Shown: piece by piece, positions 1 through 7,935 of the stretch
Position numbering within the stretch: position 1 is the first letter of the stretch
Layout of the letters: every line of letters begins with the position of its first letter
Origin: Pseudonocardia phyllosphaerae
GTDB lineage: Bacteria; Actinomycetota; Actinomycetes; Mycobacteriales; Pseudonocardiaceae
Direction of reading: 5' to 3'
NCBI RefSeq assembly: GCF_046546475.1
Contig: NZ_JBKGXS010000008.1
Location: forward strand, 1 to 64,000
Length of the DNA stretch: 64,000 nt
The notes under the pieces: model-generated
What the model saw: the letters and a program-made list of their open reading frames with translations, nothing else
Database searches by the model: none
Told to the model about the DNA's origin: nothing
Made by a program: the position numbers and the translations under genes

Positions 1-231
1 CCCACCGAACTGAACAATCTGGTGATGCTGTGCAAATCCCATCACCGGCTGATCCACAAACCAGGATGGGAGGTCCGGATACGCGGCGGGCTGCCCGAGT
101 TCATTCCGCCCGCGTGGATCGACCCTGCCCGCCGGCCGAAACGACAGCCGAGCCTGCTCATTCCCGGGACGGGCCGCATCGACCTGCCCGGGCAACGCTC
201 CGGTGAGCAGCAGGCGCCGGTGTCGGCATGA
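1..231 (+). CDS. HNH endonuclease, DUF222/13E12 family, C-terminal fragment
   Basis: The reading frame is open from base 1, so the N-terminus lies outside the window. The visible 76 residues include LCKSHHRLIH, the final zinc/catalytic part of an HNH nuclease fold (Cys followed by His-His), then a Pro/Arg-rich tail. In this family the N-terminal DUF222 domain precedes the HNH; these proteins are multicopy in actinobacteria and their role is unclear. A second, full-length member lies at 34025-35743 with a similar LCQRHHKLKD box but a diverged tail. The first in-frame GTG (base 22) is only an internal codon. Confidence 0.75.
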   Translation, partial: PTELNNLVMLCKSHHRLIHKPGWEVRIRGGLPEFIPPAWIDPARRPKRQPSLLIPGTGRIDLPGQRSGEQQAPVSA

Positions 232-239
232 ACGCCGGC

Positions 240-854
240 TCACCGCCGGACCGGCTGGCGCAGGATCGTCCGCAGCTTCGCCGGGTCGGCCCGGCGCGGG
301 TCGCTGAGATAGATCTCGTGGTGCCGGCCGGCGAGGGTCAGCCCGTGCTCGGGCACGACCTCGTCGTGGATGCGCCGCAGGAGCGGGCCCTCGTCGTCGT
401 ACGGCCCGACGTGCAGCGCCTGCACGCACAAGCCCTCGGACAGCGTCCCGACGCGGACGTCGCCGAGCCGGACCGGCGGGTCCTTCTTCGCCGCCACCTG
501 CTCGGCCGCCGCGGCGACCAGGTCGTCGGGCACCCGGTCCGGGATCAGGATCATCATCGTCCAGGACCAGCGCGACTTGTCCCGCTCCGTCGTGAACGTC
601 GCCATGTCCTCGGCCCACCACAGCCCCTCGAGCGGCATGACGACGTAGTCGAGCCCGAGTTCGCGCCGGCTCGCGAACTTGATCGTGTACGCGAGCGGGT
701 AGAGCGCGCCGACGGCGTCGGCGTAGACCTCGGTGTTCGGGTCACCGTGCCCGTCGATCATGAGGAACCGCAGGTCGGGGACCTCGACGAGCTCCGGGCG
801 ATTCCGGCGCGCGGAGTAACAGGCGAACTCGCGCTTGAGATCCGTCGCCGCCAC
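240..854 (-). CDS. GyrI-like small-molecule-binding domain protein
   Basis: The 204-residue protein has the pattern of stand-alone GyrI-like (SOUL/AraC-effector-type) proteins: an N-terminal LKREFACYSARRN stretch, a central VDGHGDPN-like segment (IDGHGDPN), then LCVQALHVGPYDDE and a C-terminal EIYLSDPRRADPAKLRTI. The family binds, and in some members hydrolyses, small hydrophobic or cationic compounds; the ligand cannot be read from sequence. The GTG start at 854 is supported by a GGAGGAG ribosome binding site five bases upstream. It is divergent from the permease at 1027, with a GC-rich tandem repeat between them. Confidence 0.75.
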   Translation of the reverse strand: MAATDLKREFACYSARRNRPELVEVPDLRFLMIDGHGDPNTEVYADAVGALYPLAYTIKFASRRELGLDYVVMPLEGLWWAEDMATFTTERDKSRWSWTMMILIPDRVPDDLVAAAAEQVAAKKDPPVRLGDVRVGTLSEGLCVQALHVGPYDDEGPLLRRIHDEVVPEHGLTLAGRHHEIYLSDPRRADPAKLRTILRQPVRR

Positions 855-917
855 GGTCGCTCCTCCACCAGGTCACCGGGGCGACGATCGTCCCGGAACC
901 GGGCCCGCGCGGCCAGT

Positions 918-989
918 GTCGCCGGGGTCGCCGGGGGCGCCGGGGGCGCCGGGGTCGCCGGGGTCGCCGGGGTCGCCGGGGTCGCCGAT
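918..989. repeat. 9-bp tandem repeat (GTCGCCGGG), 8 copies
   Basis: Seven or eight consecutive copies of GTCGCCGGG or its variant GGCGCCGGG lie between the divergent GyrI-like gene and the permease gene. The array does not belong to either reading frame. It ends about 25 bp upstream of the proposed permease -10 box, so copy number could alter promoter spacing or curvature. The period divides by three, but I found no coding support. Confidence 0.8.
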
Positions 990-1014
990 ATCCGAGAGTG
1001 ACCGCAGCTGCGTC

Positions 1015-1020
1015 TATTCT
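1015..1020 (+). promoter_or_regulatory. -10 box of a leaderless permease transcript
   Basis: TATTCT fits the actinobacterial TANNNT -10 pattern and ends six bases before the ATG at 1027. No Shine-Dalgarno sequence lies between them, so transcription probably starts at or next to the A of the start codon. No convincing -35 hexamer is visible. Confidence 0.5.
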
Positions 1021-1026
1021 CGTGAC

Positions 1027-2109
1027 ATGTCCGCGCATTCGCCGTCCTCCCCGCGCCTCCTGTCACGACGGACGGTGACGATCGGGCTCGCGGTGACCGC
1101 ACTCGTGTTCGTCGTCGGCCTGCTCTGGGCCAAGTGGGTGCCCTACGTCGGGCAGGCGGTGAAGGCGGCCGGGTCCGGCACGTGGAGCGGTTCGAACACC
1201 CTGACCGCGGGCGGGGTGCAGCCGGGCGACCCGCCGTCGTGGCACGCGGCGACGTCGTTCGCGATCGCCTACGGCACCTCGATCTGGAAGGCGCTCGTCG
1301 TCGCGCTGCTGCTGAGCGCGGCGCTGCAGGCGCTCGTGCCGCCGGACCTGCTGCGCCGGGTGCTCAACCGCCGCAGCCCGGTCACCGGTGCGCTCGCCGG
1401 CGGGCTCGCCGGGACGCCGTCGATGATGTGCACCTGCTGCACCGCACCGGTCGTCGTCGCGATGCGCCGCTCCGGTGTCGCAACGGCGGCGACCGTCGCG
1501 TACTGGCTGGGGAACCCGCTGCTCAACCCGGCTGTGCTGGTGTTCCTGGTGTTCGTCGCGCCGTGGGAGTGGACGGTGACCCGGCTCGTGGTCGGGATCG
1601 TCGTGGTCGTCGGCGGTGCCGCGCTGGTTGCGCGCTTCACCGAGGGGCGCACCCTGCCTGCCGAGATCACCGGGGAGGGCACCCCGGCCACCGCCACGGA
1701 GCCCCGGCCGGGGAACGCGGCGACGCGGTTCCTCCGCGCCCTCGCCCGCACCGCGCTGATCATCGTGCCGGAGTACCTGGTGATCGTGCTGCTGGTCGGC
1801 GCGTTCCGCGGCTGGCTGCTCCCGCTCGACGCGGCCACCGCGTCCGGGCTGCTGTTCGTGCTGGTCGCGGCGGTGCTGGGCACGCTGGTCGTGATCCCGA
1901 CGGCCGGGGAGATCCCGGTCCTGCAGGGCCTCGCGCTGGCCGGCGTCGCGGCAGGACCGCTCGGGGCGCTGCTGATCACGCTGCCGATCGTGAGCCTGCC
2001 GGGGATCGTGATGGTCGCTCGGGCGCTCGGTCCGCGGGCGACGGCGGCGACCGGCGCACTCGCCGTCGTCGGCGGGCTGCTCGGGGCCGGGATGCTGGCG
2101 GTGCTGTGA
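1027..2109 (+). CDS. Permease, UPF0718/DUF318 (ArsP-like) family
   Basis: This 360-residue integral membrane protein has about eight hydrophobic segments in two halves around residues 20-200 and 245-355. Between the first helices it carries a cysteine-rich loop, GTPSMMCTCCTAP, followed by MRRSGVATAATVAYWLGNP. This is the signature region of the UPF0718/DUF318 permeases; relatives such as ArsP export trivalent organoarsenicals. The Cys triplet suggests a soft-metal or metalloid substrate, but that is inference. The ATG at 1027 was chosen because a -10 box sits six bases upstream. Short direct repeats of GCGGTGCTGTGACG follow the stop codon. Confidence 0.75.
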   Translation: MSAHSPSSPRLLSRRTVTIGLAVTALVFVVGLLWAKWVPYVGQAVKAAGSGTWSGSNTLTAGGVQPGDPPSWHAATSFAIAYGTSIWKALVVALLLSAALQALVPPDLLRRVLNRRSPVTGALAGGLAGTPSMMCTCCTAPVVVAMRRSGVATAATVAYWLGNPLLNPAVLVFLVFVAPWEWTVTRLVVGIVVVVGGAALVARFTEGRTLPAEITGEGTPATATEPRPGNAATRFLRALARTALIIVPEYLVIVLLVGAFRGWLLPLDAATASGLLFVLVAAVLGTLVVIPTAGEIPVLQGLALAGVAAGPLGALLITLPIVSLPGIVMVARALGPRATAATGALAVVGGLLGAGMLAVL

Positions 2110-2185
2110 TGACGAGCGGTGCTGTGACGGCAAGCGGTGCTGTGACGACGACCTGTCCCGCCGTACTCAACGTATAGCGCGGGGC

Positions 2186-2204
2186 GGGGCTTGCCGCAAG
2201 ACCC
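2186..2204 (+). promoter_or_regulatory. Probable rifamycin-associated element (RAE)
   Basis: The 19 bp GGGGCTTGC-C-GCAAGACCC form an inverted repeat with 8 of 9 arm pairs. As I recall it, this matches the rifamycin-associated element consensus (GGGGCTTGC N GCAAG N CCC) found upstream of rifamycin-inactivating genes (rgt, rph, arr, rox, helR) in actinomycetes. It lies 58 bp upstream of the monooxygenase ATG, and a TATAGC hexamer (2173-2178) just before it could be the -10 box. The same bases, extended to 2183-2208, could also fold as an RNA hairpin. Confidence 0.75.
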
Positions 2205-2262
2205 CGCCACCGGCGCACACTCTCCGCTCGTACCCCTTCTGACCTCGGTGAACGGGCGGTCC

Positions 2263-3690
2263 ATGTACGACGTGATCATTGCCGGCGGTGGCCCCACGGG
2301 CCTCATGCTGGCCTGCGAGCTGCGGCTGCACGGCGTCCATACCCTCGTGCTCGAACGCGAGCCCGAACCACTCCCGCACGTCCGCTCGCTCGGGATGCAC
2401 GTGCGCAGCATCGAGATCCTGGACCAGCGCGGCCTGCTGGACCGGTTCCTCGAGCACGGCGTCGTCCACGAGCGCGGCGGGTTCTACGCCGGCATCCCGG
2501 CCCCGTGGCCGTCCGGGATCGACACCCCGCACCCGTACATCCTCGGGATCCCGCAGCCGGTGACCGACCGGCTGCTCGCCGAGCGCGCCGTCGAGCTCGG
2601 CACCGAGATCCGGCGCGGCGCCGAGCTCACCGGCGTCACCCAGGACGACGCGGGAGTGACCGCCGTCCTCGCCGACGGCACCGAGGTGCGCGGCCGGTTC
2701 CTGGCCGGCTGCGACGGCGGCCGCAGCACCGTGCGCAAGCTGCTCGGCATCGGGTTCCCCGGCGAGCCCGCGACCAGCGAGACGCTGCTCGGCGAGATGC
2801 GGGTGACCGCGCCGGCCGAGGAGATCACCGAGGTCGTCACGCGGGTCCGGCGGACGCAGGTGCGCTTCGGGCTCGGCCCGATGGGCGGCGACGGGCTGTA
2901 CCGCGTCGTCGTCCCGGCCGACGGGCTGTCCGACGACCGCTCCGTCCCGCCGACGCTGGAGGAGTTCCGCGCGCAGCTCGTCGCCACCGCGGGCACCGAC
3001 TTCGGCGTGCACTCCCCGCGCTGGCTGTCCCGTTTCGGCGACGCCACCCGGGTCGCCGACGAGTGGCGCCGCGGCCGGGTGCTGCTGGCCGGCGACGCCG
3101 CGCACATCCACCCGCCGACCGGCGGGCAGGGGCTCAACCTGGGCATCCAGGACGCGGTCAACCTGGGCTGGAAGCTCGCCGCCGAGGTCGGCGGCTGGGC
3201 CCCGGACGGTCTGCTCGACACCTACAGCAGCGAGCGGAAACCGGTCGCCGCGAGCGTCGTCGACAACACCCGCGCGCAGATGGAGCTGATGTCGACCACA
3301 CCCGGCGCGCAGGCCGTGCGGCGGCTGGTGACCGAGCTGATCGGCTTCGAGGAGGTGAACCGGCACCTCATGGAGAAGATCGTCGGGCTCGACGTGCGCT
3401 ACGACGTCGGCACCGGCTCCGACCTGCTCGGCAGGCGGATGCGCGACGTCCCGCTGAAGGAGGGCACGCTCTACGACCGGATGCACGACGGCCGCGGCGT
3501 CCTGCTGGACCGCACCGGCGGACTGTCCGTCGCGGCCTGGGCGGACCGGGTGGACCGGGTCGTCGCGGACCCGGACGAGAGCGGGCAGCAGGCAGTGCTG
3601 GTGCGCCCGGACGGCTACGTCGTGTGGGTCGGCGACGACCAGGAGGGCCTGCGGGAGGCTCTCCCCCGATGGTTCGGATCGGCCCGCTGA
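2263..3690 (+). CDS. rox: Rifampin monooxygenase-type FAD-dependent aromatic hydroxylase
   Basis: The 475-residue class A flavoprotein monooxygenase has the FAD dinucleotide motif IIAGGGPTGLMLA (residues 5-17), the DG motif LAGCDGGRSTVRKLLGI (about 147-163) and the GD motif LLAGDAAHIHPPTGGQGLN (about 273-291). Length and the ending VRPDGYVVWVGDD...ALPRWFG match Rox/Iri enzymes, which hydroxylate rifamycins with NADPH and O2 and linearise the ansa chain. The RAE-like element upstream strongly supports this over a generic polyketide hydroxylase. The ATG at 2263 was preferred over the in-frame TTG at 2191, which lies inside the RAE. The gene is convergent with the TetR gene, four bases apart. 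Substrate is inferred. Confidence 0.8.
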   Translation: MYDVIIAGGGPTGLMLACELRLHGVHTLVLEREPEPLPHVRSLGMHVRSIEILDQRGLLDRFLEHGVVHERGGFYAGIPAPWPSGIDTPHPYILGIPQPVTDRLLAERAVELGTEIRRGAELTGVTQDDAGVTAVLADGTEVRGRFLAGCDGGRSTVRKLLGIGFPGEPATSETLLGEMRVTAPAEEITEVVTRVRRTQVRFGLGPMGGDGLYRVVVPADGLSDDRSVPPTLEEFRAQLVATAGTDFGVHSPRWLSRFGDATRVADEWRRGRVLLAGDAAHIHPPTGGQGLNLGIQDAVNLGWKLAAEVGGWAPDGLLDTYSSERKPVAASVVDNTRAQMELMSTTPGAQAVRRLVTELIGFEEVNRHLMEKIVGLDVRYDVGTGSDLLGRRMRDVPLKEGTLYDRMHDGRGVLLDRTGGLSVAAWADRVDRVVADPDESGQQAVLVRPDGYVVWVGDDQEGLREALPRWFGSAR

Positions 3691-3694
3691 TCGC

Positions 3695-4234
3695 TCACTC
3701 CGGCACCGCCGCCACGCCCCGCACGATCGCCTCCACCCCGAACGCGAACGCCTCGTCCGGCGCCTCCCGGGCCGCCTCCTGTTCGACGATCCCGGTGCGG
3801 TGCAACTCGGCGTAGTTCTGCTCCTCGGCGACGAAGCCCAGGACGTAGTGCACCAGTGTCCGCGCCGCCCAGTGGGCCCGCGCCGGGGCGAGGTCGAACG
3901 CGCGGTGCAGCCCGTGCAGCGGGGCCAGCGCCTCGGGCCGGAAGGCGTGCGCGAACGAAACCAGCTCGGCGCCGTCGCGGACCCGCAGCAGGGCCGCGCG
4001 CAGCGCCGTCGCGGCGGCGCGCGGGTCGTCGTCGGGGATCGGCGCCGGGGTCGTCGCGAGGAGGTGTTCGGCCACGGCGACCAGCAGATCCTGCTTGCTC
4101 GGGACGTGGTAATAGAGCGCGCCCGGTCGGACGCCGAGACCGTCGGCCAGGCGGCGCATCGACAGCCCGCCGAGGCCCTGCTCGCCCAGCAGTGCGGTCG
4201 CCTGCTCGACGATCCGCTCACGGTTCAGCGCCAC
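3695..4234 (-). CDS. TetR-family repressor, candidate BioQ
   Basis: This is a 179-residue TetR regulator. The N-terminal helix-turn-helix spans about residues 5-50 (LNRERIVEQATALLGEQG, then LSMRRLADGLGVRPGALYYHV), followed by a TetR_C-like all-helical ligand domain. The GTG start at 4234 gives the usual N-terminus (MALNRERI). It is divergent from bioB with a 100-bp gap holding a perfect TTTGAAC-GGT-GTTCAAA palindrome. In corynebacteria and mycobacteria the TetR regulator BioQ binds TGAAC-N3-GTTCA-type sites on biotin genes, so BioQ is the favoured role. The alternative is a regulator of the convergent monooxygenase, less likely because that gene has its own RAE. Confidence 0.8.
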   Translation of the reverse strand: MALNRERIVEQATALLGEQGLGGLSMRRLADGLGVRPGALYYHVPSKQDLLVAVAEHLLATTPAPIPDDDPRAAATALRAALLRVRDGAELVSFAHAFRPEALAPLHGLHRAFDLAPARAHWAARTLVHYVLGFVAEEQNYAELHRTGIVEQEAAREAPDEAFAFGVEAIVRGVAAVPE

Positions 4235-4298
4235 CGGTGTCCCCCTCCGTCCACACCAGTCTGACCCGGTGCCGCGACGCCACGGGAACCGGCAGGGC

Positions 4299-4343
4299 TT
4301 GTCGCTCCCGCACCCACCGGCTAGCGTTTGAACGGTGTTCAAA
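4299..4343 (+). promoter_or_regulatory. bioB promoter with BioQ-like operator over the start codon
   Basis: A -35 box TTGTCG (4299-4304), a 17-bp spacer and a -10 box TAGCGT (4322-4327) are followed seven bases later by the bioB GTG, so the transcript should be leaderless. The perfect inverted repeat TTTGAAC-GGT-GTTCAAA spans 4327-4343. It begins at the last base of the -10 box and contains the start codon. It fits the TGAAC-N3-GTTCA core of actinobacterial BioQ sites. A bound repressor would cover the transcription start. Confidence 0.8.
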
Positions 4344-5393
4344 ACCTTCGACGACCTCGCCTCCCGCCAGCTCGCCGGTGGCCGCCTGGAGGCCGACGAG
4401 GCCCGGACCGTCCTCGAGGCACCCGACACCGAGGTGCTCACTCTGATCGCCGCGGCTAGCCGCCTGCGCCGTGCCTACTTCGACGACCTGGTGAAGGTCA
4501 ACTACCTGGTCAACCTGAAGTCGGGCCTGTGCCCCGAGGACTGCGGCTACTGCTCGCAGCGGCTCGGCTCCACCGCCGACATCGAGAAGTACTCGTGGCT
4601 CTCCACCGAAGAGGCCATCCGCCAGGCAGGCGCCGGGATCTCCGGTGGCGCGTCGCGGGTCTGCCTGGTCGCCAGCGGCCGCGGGCCGGGCAACCGCGAC
4701 GTCGAGCGGGTCGCCGACGTCGTCGGGGAGCTCAAGAACACCCACCCCGGCGTCGAGGTGTGCGCCTGCCTGGGCTTCCTCAAGGACGGCCAGGCCGACC
4801 GGCTCAAGGAGTCCGGTGTCGACGCCTACAACCACAACCTCAACACCGCCGAGTCCAAGTACGCCTCGATCTGCTCCACCCACACCTACGACGATCGCGT
4901 CGACACCGTCGAGAAGTCCCGCGACGCGGGCCTGTCCCCCTGCTCCGGGCTGATCGTGGGCATGGGCGAGACCGACGACGAGGTCATCGACACGATCTTC
5001 GCGCTGCGCGACCTCGGCGCGGACTCGATCCCGATCAACTTCCTGATGCCGTTCGAGGGCACCCCGCTGAAGGGCACCTGGCAGCTCGACCCGCAGCGCT
5101 GCCTGCGGATCCTCGCGCTCGCCCGGTTCGCCTGCCCGCAGGCGGAGATCCGGATGGCCGGTGGCCGGGAGATGCACCTGCGCTCGATGCAGGGCCTCGC
5201 GCTGCACGTCGCGAACTCGCTGTTCCTCGGCGACTACCTGACCAGCGAGGGCCAGGAGGCACAGGCCGACCTGGACATGATCGCCGACGCCGGGTTCCGG
5301 GTGCTGGGCAAGCAGGAGAAGCTGCCGTCGACGGTGCAGGTGCCGATCACGCGCCGGCGCGGCGCGGGCACGGACGCCGTCCCGAACGCATGA
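4335..5393 (+). CDS. bioB: Biotin synthase
   Basis: BioB is a radical-SAM enzyme that inserts sulfur into dethiobiotin, the last step of biotin synthesis. The 352-residue protein shows the radical-SAM cluster motif CPEDCGYC with cysteines 66, 70 and 73, and conserved NLKSGLCPEDC, YNHNLNTAE and GGREMHLRSMQ segments. The GTG at 4335 is fixed by an in-frame TGA at 4329-4331, only one codon away, which leaves no room for a ribosome binding site. It is the first gene of bioB-bioA-bioF-bioD; its stop overlaps the bioA start (ATGA). Repression by biotin status through the overlapping palindrome is likely. Confidence 0.97.
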   Translation: MFKTFDDLASRQLAGGRLEADEARTVLEAPDTEVLTLIAAASRLRRAYFDDLVKVNYLVNLKSGLCPEDCGYCSQRLGSTADIEKYSWLSTEEAIRQAGAGISGGASRVCLVASGRGPGNRDVERVADVVGELKNTHPGVEVCACLGFLKDGQADRLKESGVDAYNHNLNTAESKYASICSTHTYDDRVDTVEKSRDAGLSPCSGLIVGMGETDDEVIDTIFALRDLGADSIPINFLMPFEGTPLKGTWQLDPQRCLRILALARFACPQAEIRMAGGREMHLRSMQGLALHVANSLFLGDYLTSEGQEAQADLDMIADAGFRVLGKQEKLPSTVQVPITRRRGAGTDAVPNA

Positions 5394-6772
5394 CCGCCAC
5401 CGCACCGACCGGCACCACACCGAGCAGCACAGCACCCACCGGCAGCACACCGAGCAGCACCGACCTGATCGGGCGCGACCGTGGGCTGCTCTGGCATCCC
5501 TACGCCGCGCTCGACGGTCCTGCACCGTACGCGGTACTGGCCGCGTCGGGCAGCCGGCTGGAGCTGGCCGACGACGACGGGCGACGCCACGACGTCGTCG
5601 ACGCGATGAGCTCGTGGTGGTGCATGATCCACGGCTACCGGCACCCGGCGCTCGACGCGGCGGTGCACGAGCAGGCCGACCGGTTCAGCCACGTCATGTT
5701 CGGCGGGCTCACCCACGAGCCCGCCGTCCGGCTCGCCGAGGACCTCGTCGCGTTCGCACCGGACCCGCTGCGGCACGTGTTCCTCGCCGACTCCGGTTCG
5801 GTGTCGGTGGAGGTCGCGCTCAAGCTGGCGGTGCAGTTCCAGGCCGCGGCCGGGCGTCCGGAGCGGCGGCGGTTCGTCGCGCTGCGCGGCGGCTACCACG
5901 GTGACACCACCGGGGCGATGAGCGTCTGCGACCCGGTTGACGGCATGCACTCGCTGTTCCCCGGCCTGGTCGCCGACCAGCTGTTCCTCCCCCGCCCGCC
6001 CGCGGCACCGACCGCGGACGGCCGGCTCGCCGCCCCCGACGCGGCCGCCGTCGCGACGTGGGTCGCCGAGGCCGAGCGGATCGTGGCCGAGCACGCCGGC
6101 GAGATCGCGGCGGTCGTCGTCGAGCCGGTGCTGCAGGGGGCCGGTGGGATGCACGTCTACCCGCCCGAGTGCCTGATGGCGCTGCGCCGGATCGCCGACG
6201 AGCACGGCGTCCTGCTGGTCGCCGACGAGATCGCGACCGGGTTCGGGCGGACCGGCGCCCGGTTCGCCTGCGACCACGCAGGCGTCGTCCCGGACGTGAT
6301 GTGCGTGGGCAAGGCGCTCACCGGCGGTTACCTCACGATGGCGGCGGTGCTGGTGAGCGACCGGGTCGCCGAGGCGATCACCCGGTCCCCGCAGCGGGCG
6401 CTGCTGCACGGGCCGACGTTCATGGCGAACCCGCTGGCCTGCGCAGTGGCGTCGGCGTCGGTTGCTCTGCTCACCCTCGAGCTGGAACGCCGGGTCGGCA
6501 CCCTCGGATCACGGCTCGCCGCCGCGCTCGCCCCGGCTGCGGATCTGGACGCGGTGCGTGACGTACGGGTGCTCGGCGGGGTCGGCGTCGTCGCGCTGGA
6601 CGGGCCGGTCGACGTCGGCGCGGTGACCCGGGCGGCGCTGGAACGCGGCGTCTGGGTGCGCCCGTTCCGCAACCTGGTCTACACGATGCCGCCGTACGTC
6701 TGCTCCGACGAGGACATCGATACCATCGGCGCGGCCGTCACCGGCGCGGTCGAGGAGGTGCACGGCCGGTGA
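5390..6772 (+). CDS. bioA: Adenosylmethionine-8-amino-7-oxononanoate aminotransferase
   Basis: BioA transfers the amino group of S-adenosylmethionine to 8-amino-7-oxononanoate, giving 7,8-diaminononanoate. The 460-residue class III aminotransferase contains DAMSSWWCMIHGY, SDSGSVSVEVALK (as ADSGSVSVEVALK), LVADEIATGFGRTG and the PLP lysine in CVGKALTGGY. The first 27 residues are a Thr/Ser/Pro-rich stretch with a repeated TGSTPSST-like unit, unusual for the family and probably disordered. The ATG overlaps the bioB stop by four bases, and the gene ends in a GTGA overlap with bioF, so translational coupling is likely. Confidence 0.96.
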   Translation: MTATAPTGTTPSSTAPTGSTPSSTDLIGRDRGLLWHPYAALDGPAPYAVLAASGSRLELADDDGRRHDVVDAMSSWWCMIHGYRHPALDAAVHEQADRFSHVMFGGLTHEPAVRLAEDLVAFAPDPLRHVFLADSGSVSVEVALKLAVQFQAAAGRPERRRFVALRGGYHGDTTGAMSVCDPVDGMHSLFPGLVADQLFLPRPPAAPTADGRLAAPDAAAVATWVAEAERIVAEHAGEIAAVVVEPVLQGAGGMHVYPPECLMALRRIADEHGVLLVADEIATGFGRTGARFACDHAGVVPDVMCVGKALTGGYLTMAAVLVSDRVAEAITRSPQRALLHGPTFMANPLACAVASASVALLTLELERRVGTLGSRLAAALAPAADLDAVRDVRVLGGVGVVALDGPVDVGAVTRAALERGVWVRPFRNLVYTMPPYVCSDEDIDTIGAAVTGAVEEVHGR

Positions 6773-7935
6773 CGGCGACCAACGACCGGACGGCGATGGA
6801 CGGCTGGCTGGCGGCCGCCGCGGACCGCAGGCGCGACGACGGGCTGGTCCGCCGGACCGACGCCCGCCGGCATCCGCGGGCCCGCGACGGCGTGCTCGAC
6901 CTGGCCTCGAACGACTACCTGGGCCTCGCGACGGACGCGCGGCTGCGCGCCGCGGCGATCGTCGCGACCGAGCGCTACGGCACCGGCGCGGGCGCGTCGC
7001 GGGTGGTCACCGGCACGACCGGGGCGCACGACGACCTGGAGGACGCGCTGGTCACGTTGACCGGGCAGCGCTCGGCGCTGGTGTTCTCCAGTGGCTACGC
7101 GGCCAACACCGGACTGCTCACCGCGCTCGGCGACCCGGACACGCTGATCATCAGCGACGCGCACGTGCACGCCTCGCTGATCGACGGCGCACGGCTGTCC
7201 CGGTCGCCGGTCGTGGTGTGCCCGCACGCCGACCTGGGCGCGCTGGAGTCGTTGCTGCGCAACCGGAACGAGCCCCGCGTCGTGGTGGTCGTCGAGTCGG
7301 TGTACTCGGTGCTCGGCGACGCCGCGGACCTGGTGCGCACTGCCGCGCTGTGCCGCGAGCACGACGCGCTGCTGGTCGTCGACGAGGCGCACGGCATCGG
7401 CGTCCTGGGTGAGGGGCGGGGCGCGGTGCACGCGGCCGGGCTCGCCGGGGCGCCGCACGTCGCGGTGACCGCGACGCTGTCGAAGGCGCTCGGTGCACAG
7501 GGTGGTGCGGTGTTGGGCGCTCCGGCGCTGCGCGAACACCTGGTCAACTCCGCGCGCAGCTTCGTGTTCGACACCGGCCTCGCGCCCGCGGCCGCGGCAG
7601 CCGCTGCGCAGGCCGCGCGGATCGTCGACGCCGACCCGGGTCTGCCCGCGGCCCTGCACGCCGTCGCCGACGTCGTCGCCGCGGCCGCCGGGGTCGAGCG
7701 CGCACCGGGCGCGGTGCAGTCGGTGCCCGCCGACGGTCCCGGGCAGGCGGTCGCCGCCGCCGAGACCCTGCTCGACGCCGGGGTGCTGGTCGGGTGCTTC
7801 CGCCCGCCGAGCGTCCCCGACGGGATTTCGCGACTGCGGCTCGTCGCCCGCGCCGGGGTCGACGTCGACCGTGCGGCGCAGGCCGCCGACCTGGCCGGAC
7901 GATCGGTCCGTACGCCGGTGGGAGGTGCGGTGTGA
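6769..7935 (+). CDS. bioF: 8-amino-7-oxononanoate synthase
   Basis: BioF condenses pimeloyl-ACP or pimeloyl-CoA with alanine, a PLP-dependent decarboxylating step at the head of biotin ring assembly. The 388-residue product has the alpha-oxoamine synthase features LDLASNDYLGLA, YGTGAGASRVVTG, VDEAHGIGVLG and the PLP lysine in TATLSKALGAQGG. The GTG start overlaps the bioA stop (GTGA), and the stop overlaps bioD in the same way. Gene order B-A-F-D puts synthase and ligase genes on one mRNA, so the single operator at bioB could control all four. Confidence 0.96.
   Translation: MTATNDRTAMDGWLAAAADRRRDDGLVRRTDARRHPRARDGVLDLASNDYLGLATDARLRAAAIVATERYGTGAGASRVVTGTTGAHDDLEDALVTLTGQRSALVFSSGYAANTGLLTALGDPDTLIISDAHVHASLIDGARLSRSPVVVCPHADLGALESLLRNRNEPRVVVVVESVYSVLGDAADLVRTAALCREHDALLVVDEAHGIGVLGEGRGAVHAAGLAGAPHVAVTATLSKALGAQGGAVLGAPALREHLVNSARSFVFDTGLAPAAAAAAAQAARIVDADPGLPAALHAVADVVAAAAGVERAPGAVQSVPADGPGQAVAAAETLLDAGVLVGCFRPPSVPDGISRLRLVARAGVDVDRAAQAADLAGRSVRTPVGGAV

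Noticed and set aside
2167..4221. A 684-residue minus-strand frame opposite the monooxygenase.
   Set aside because: It is antisense to the monooxygenase and out of frame with the real TetR gene, with no motifs.
3694..4234. TetR as the dedicated repressor of rox.
   Set aside because: Possible, but rox already has an RAE, and the only palindrome fitting a TetR-family biotin regulator is at bioB on the other side.
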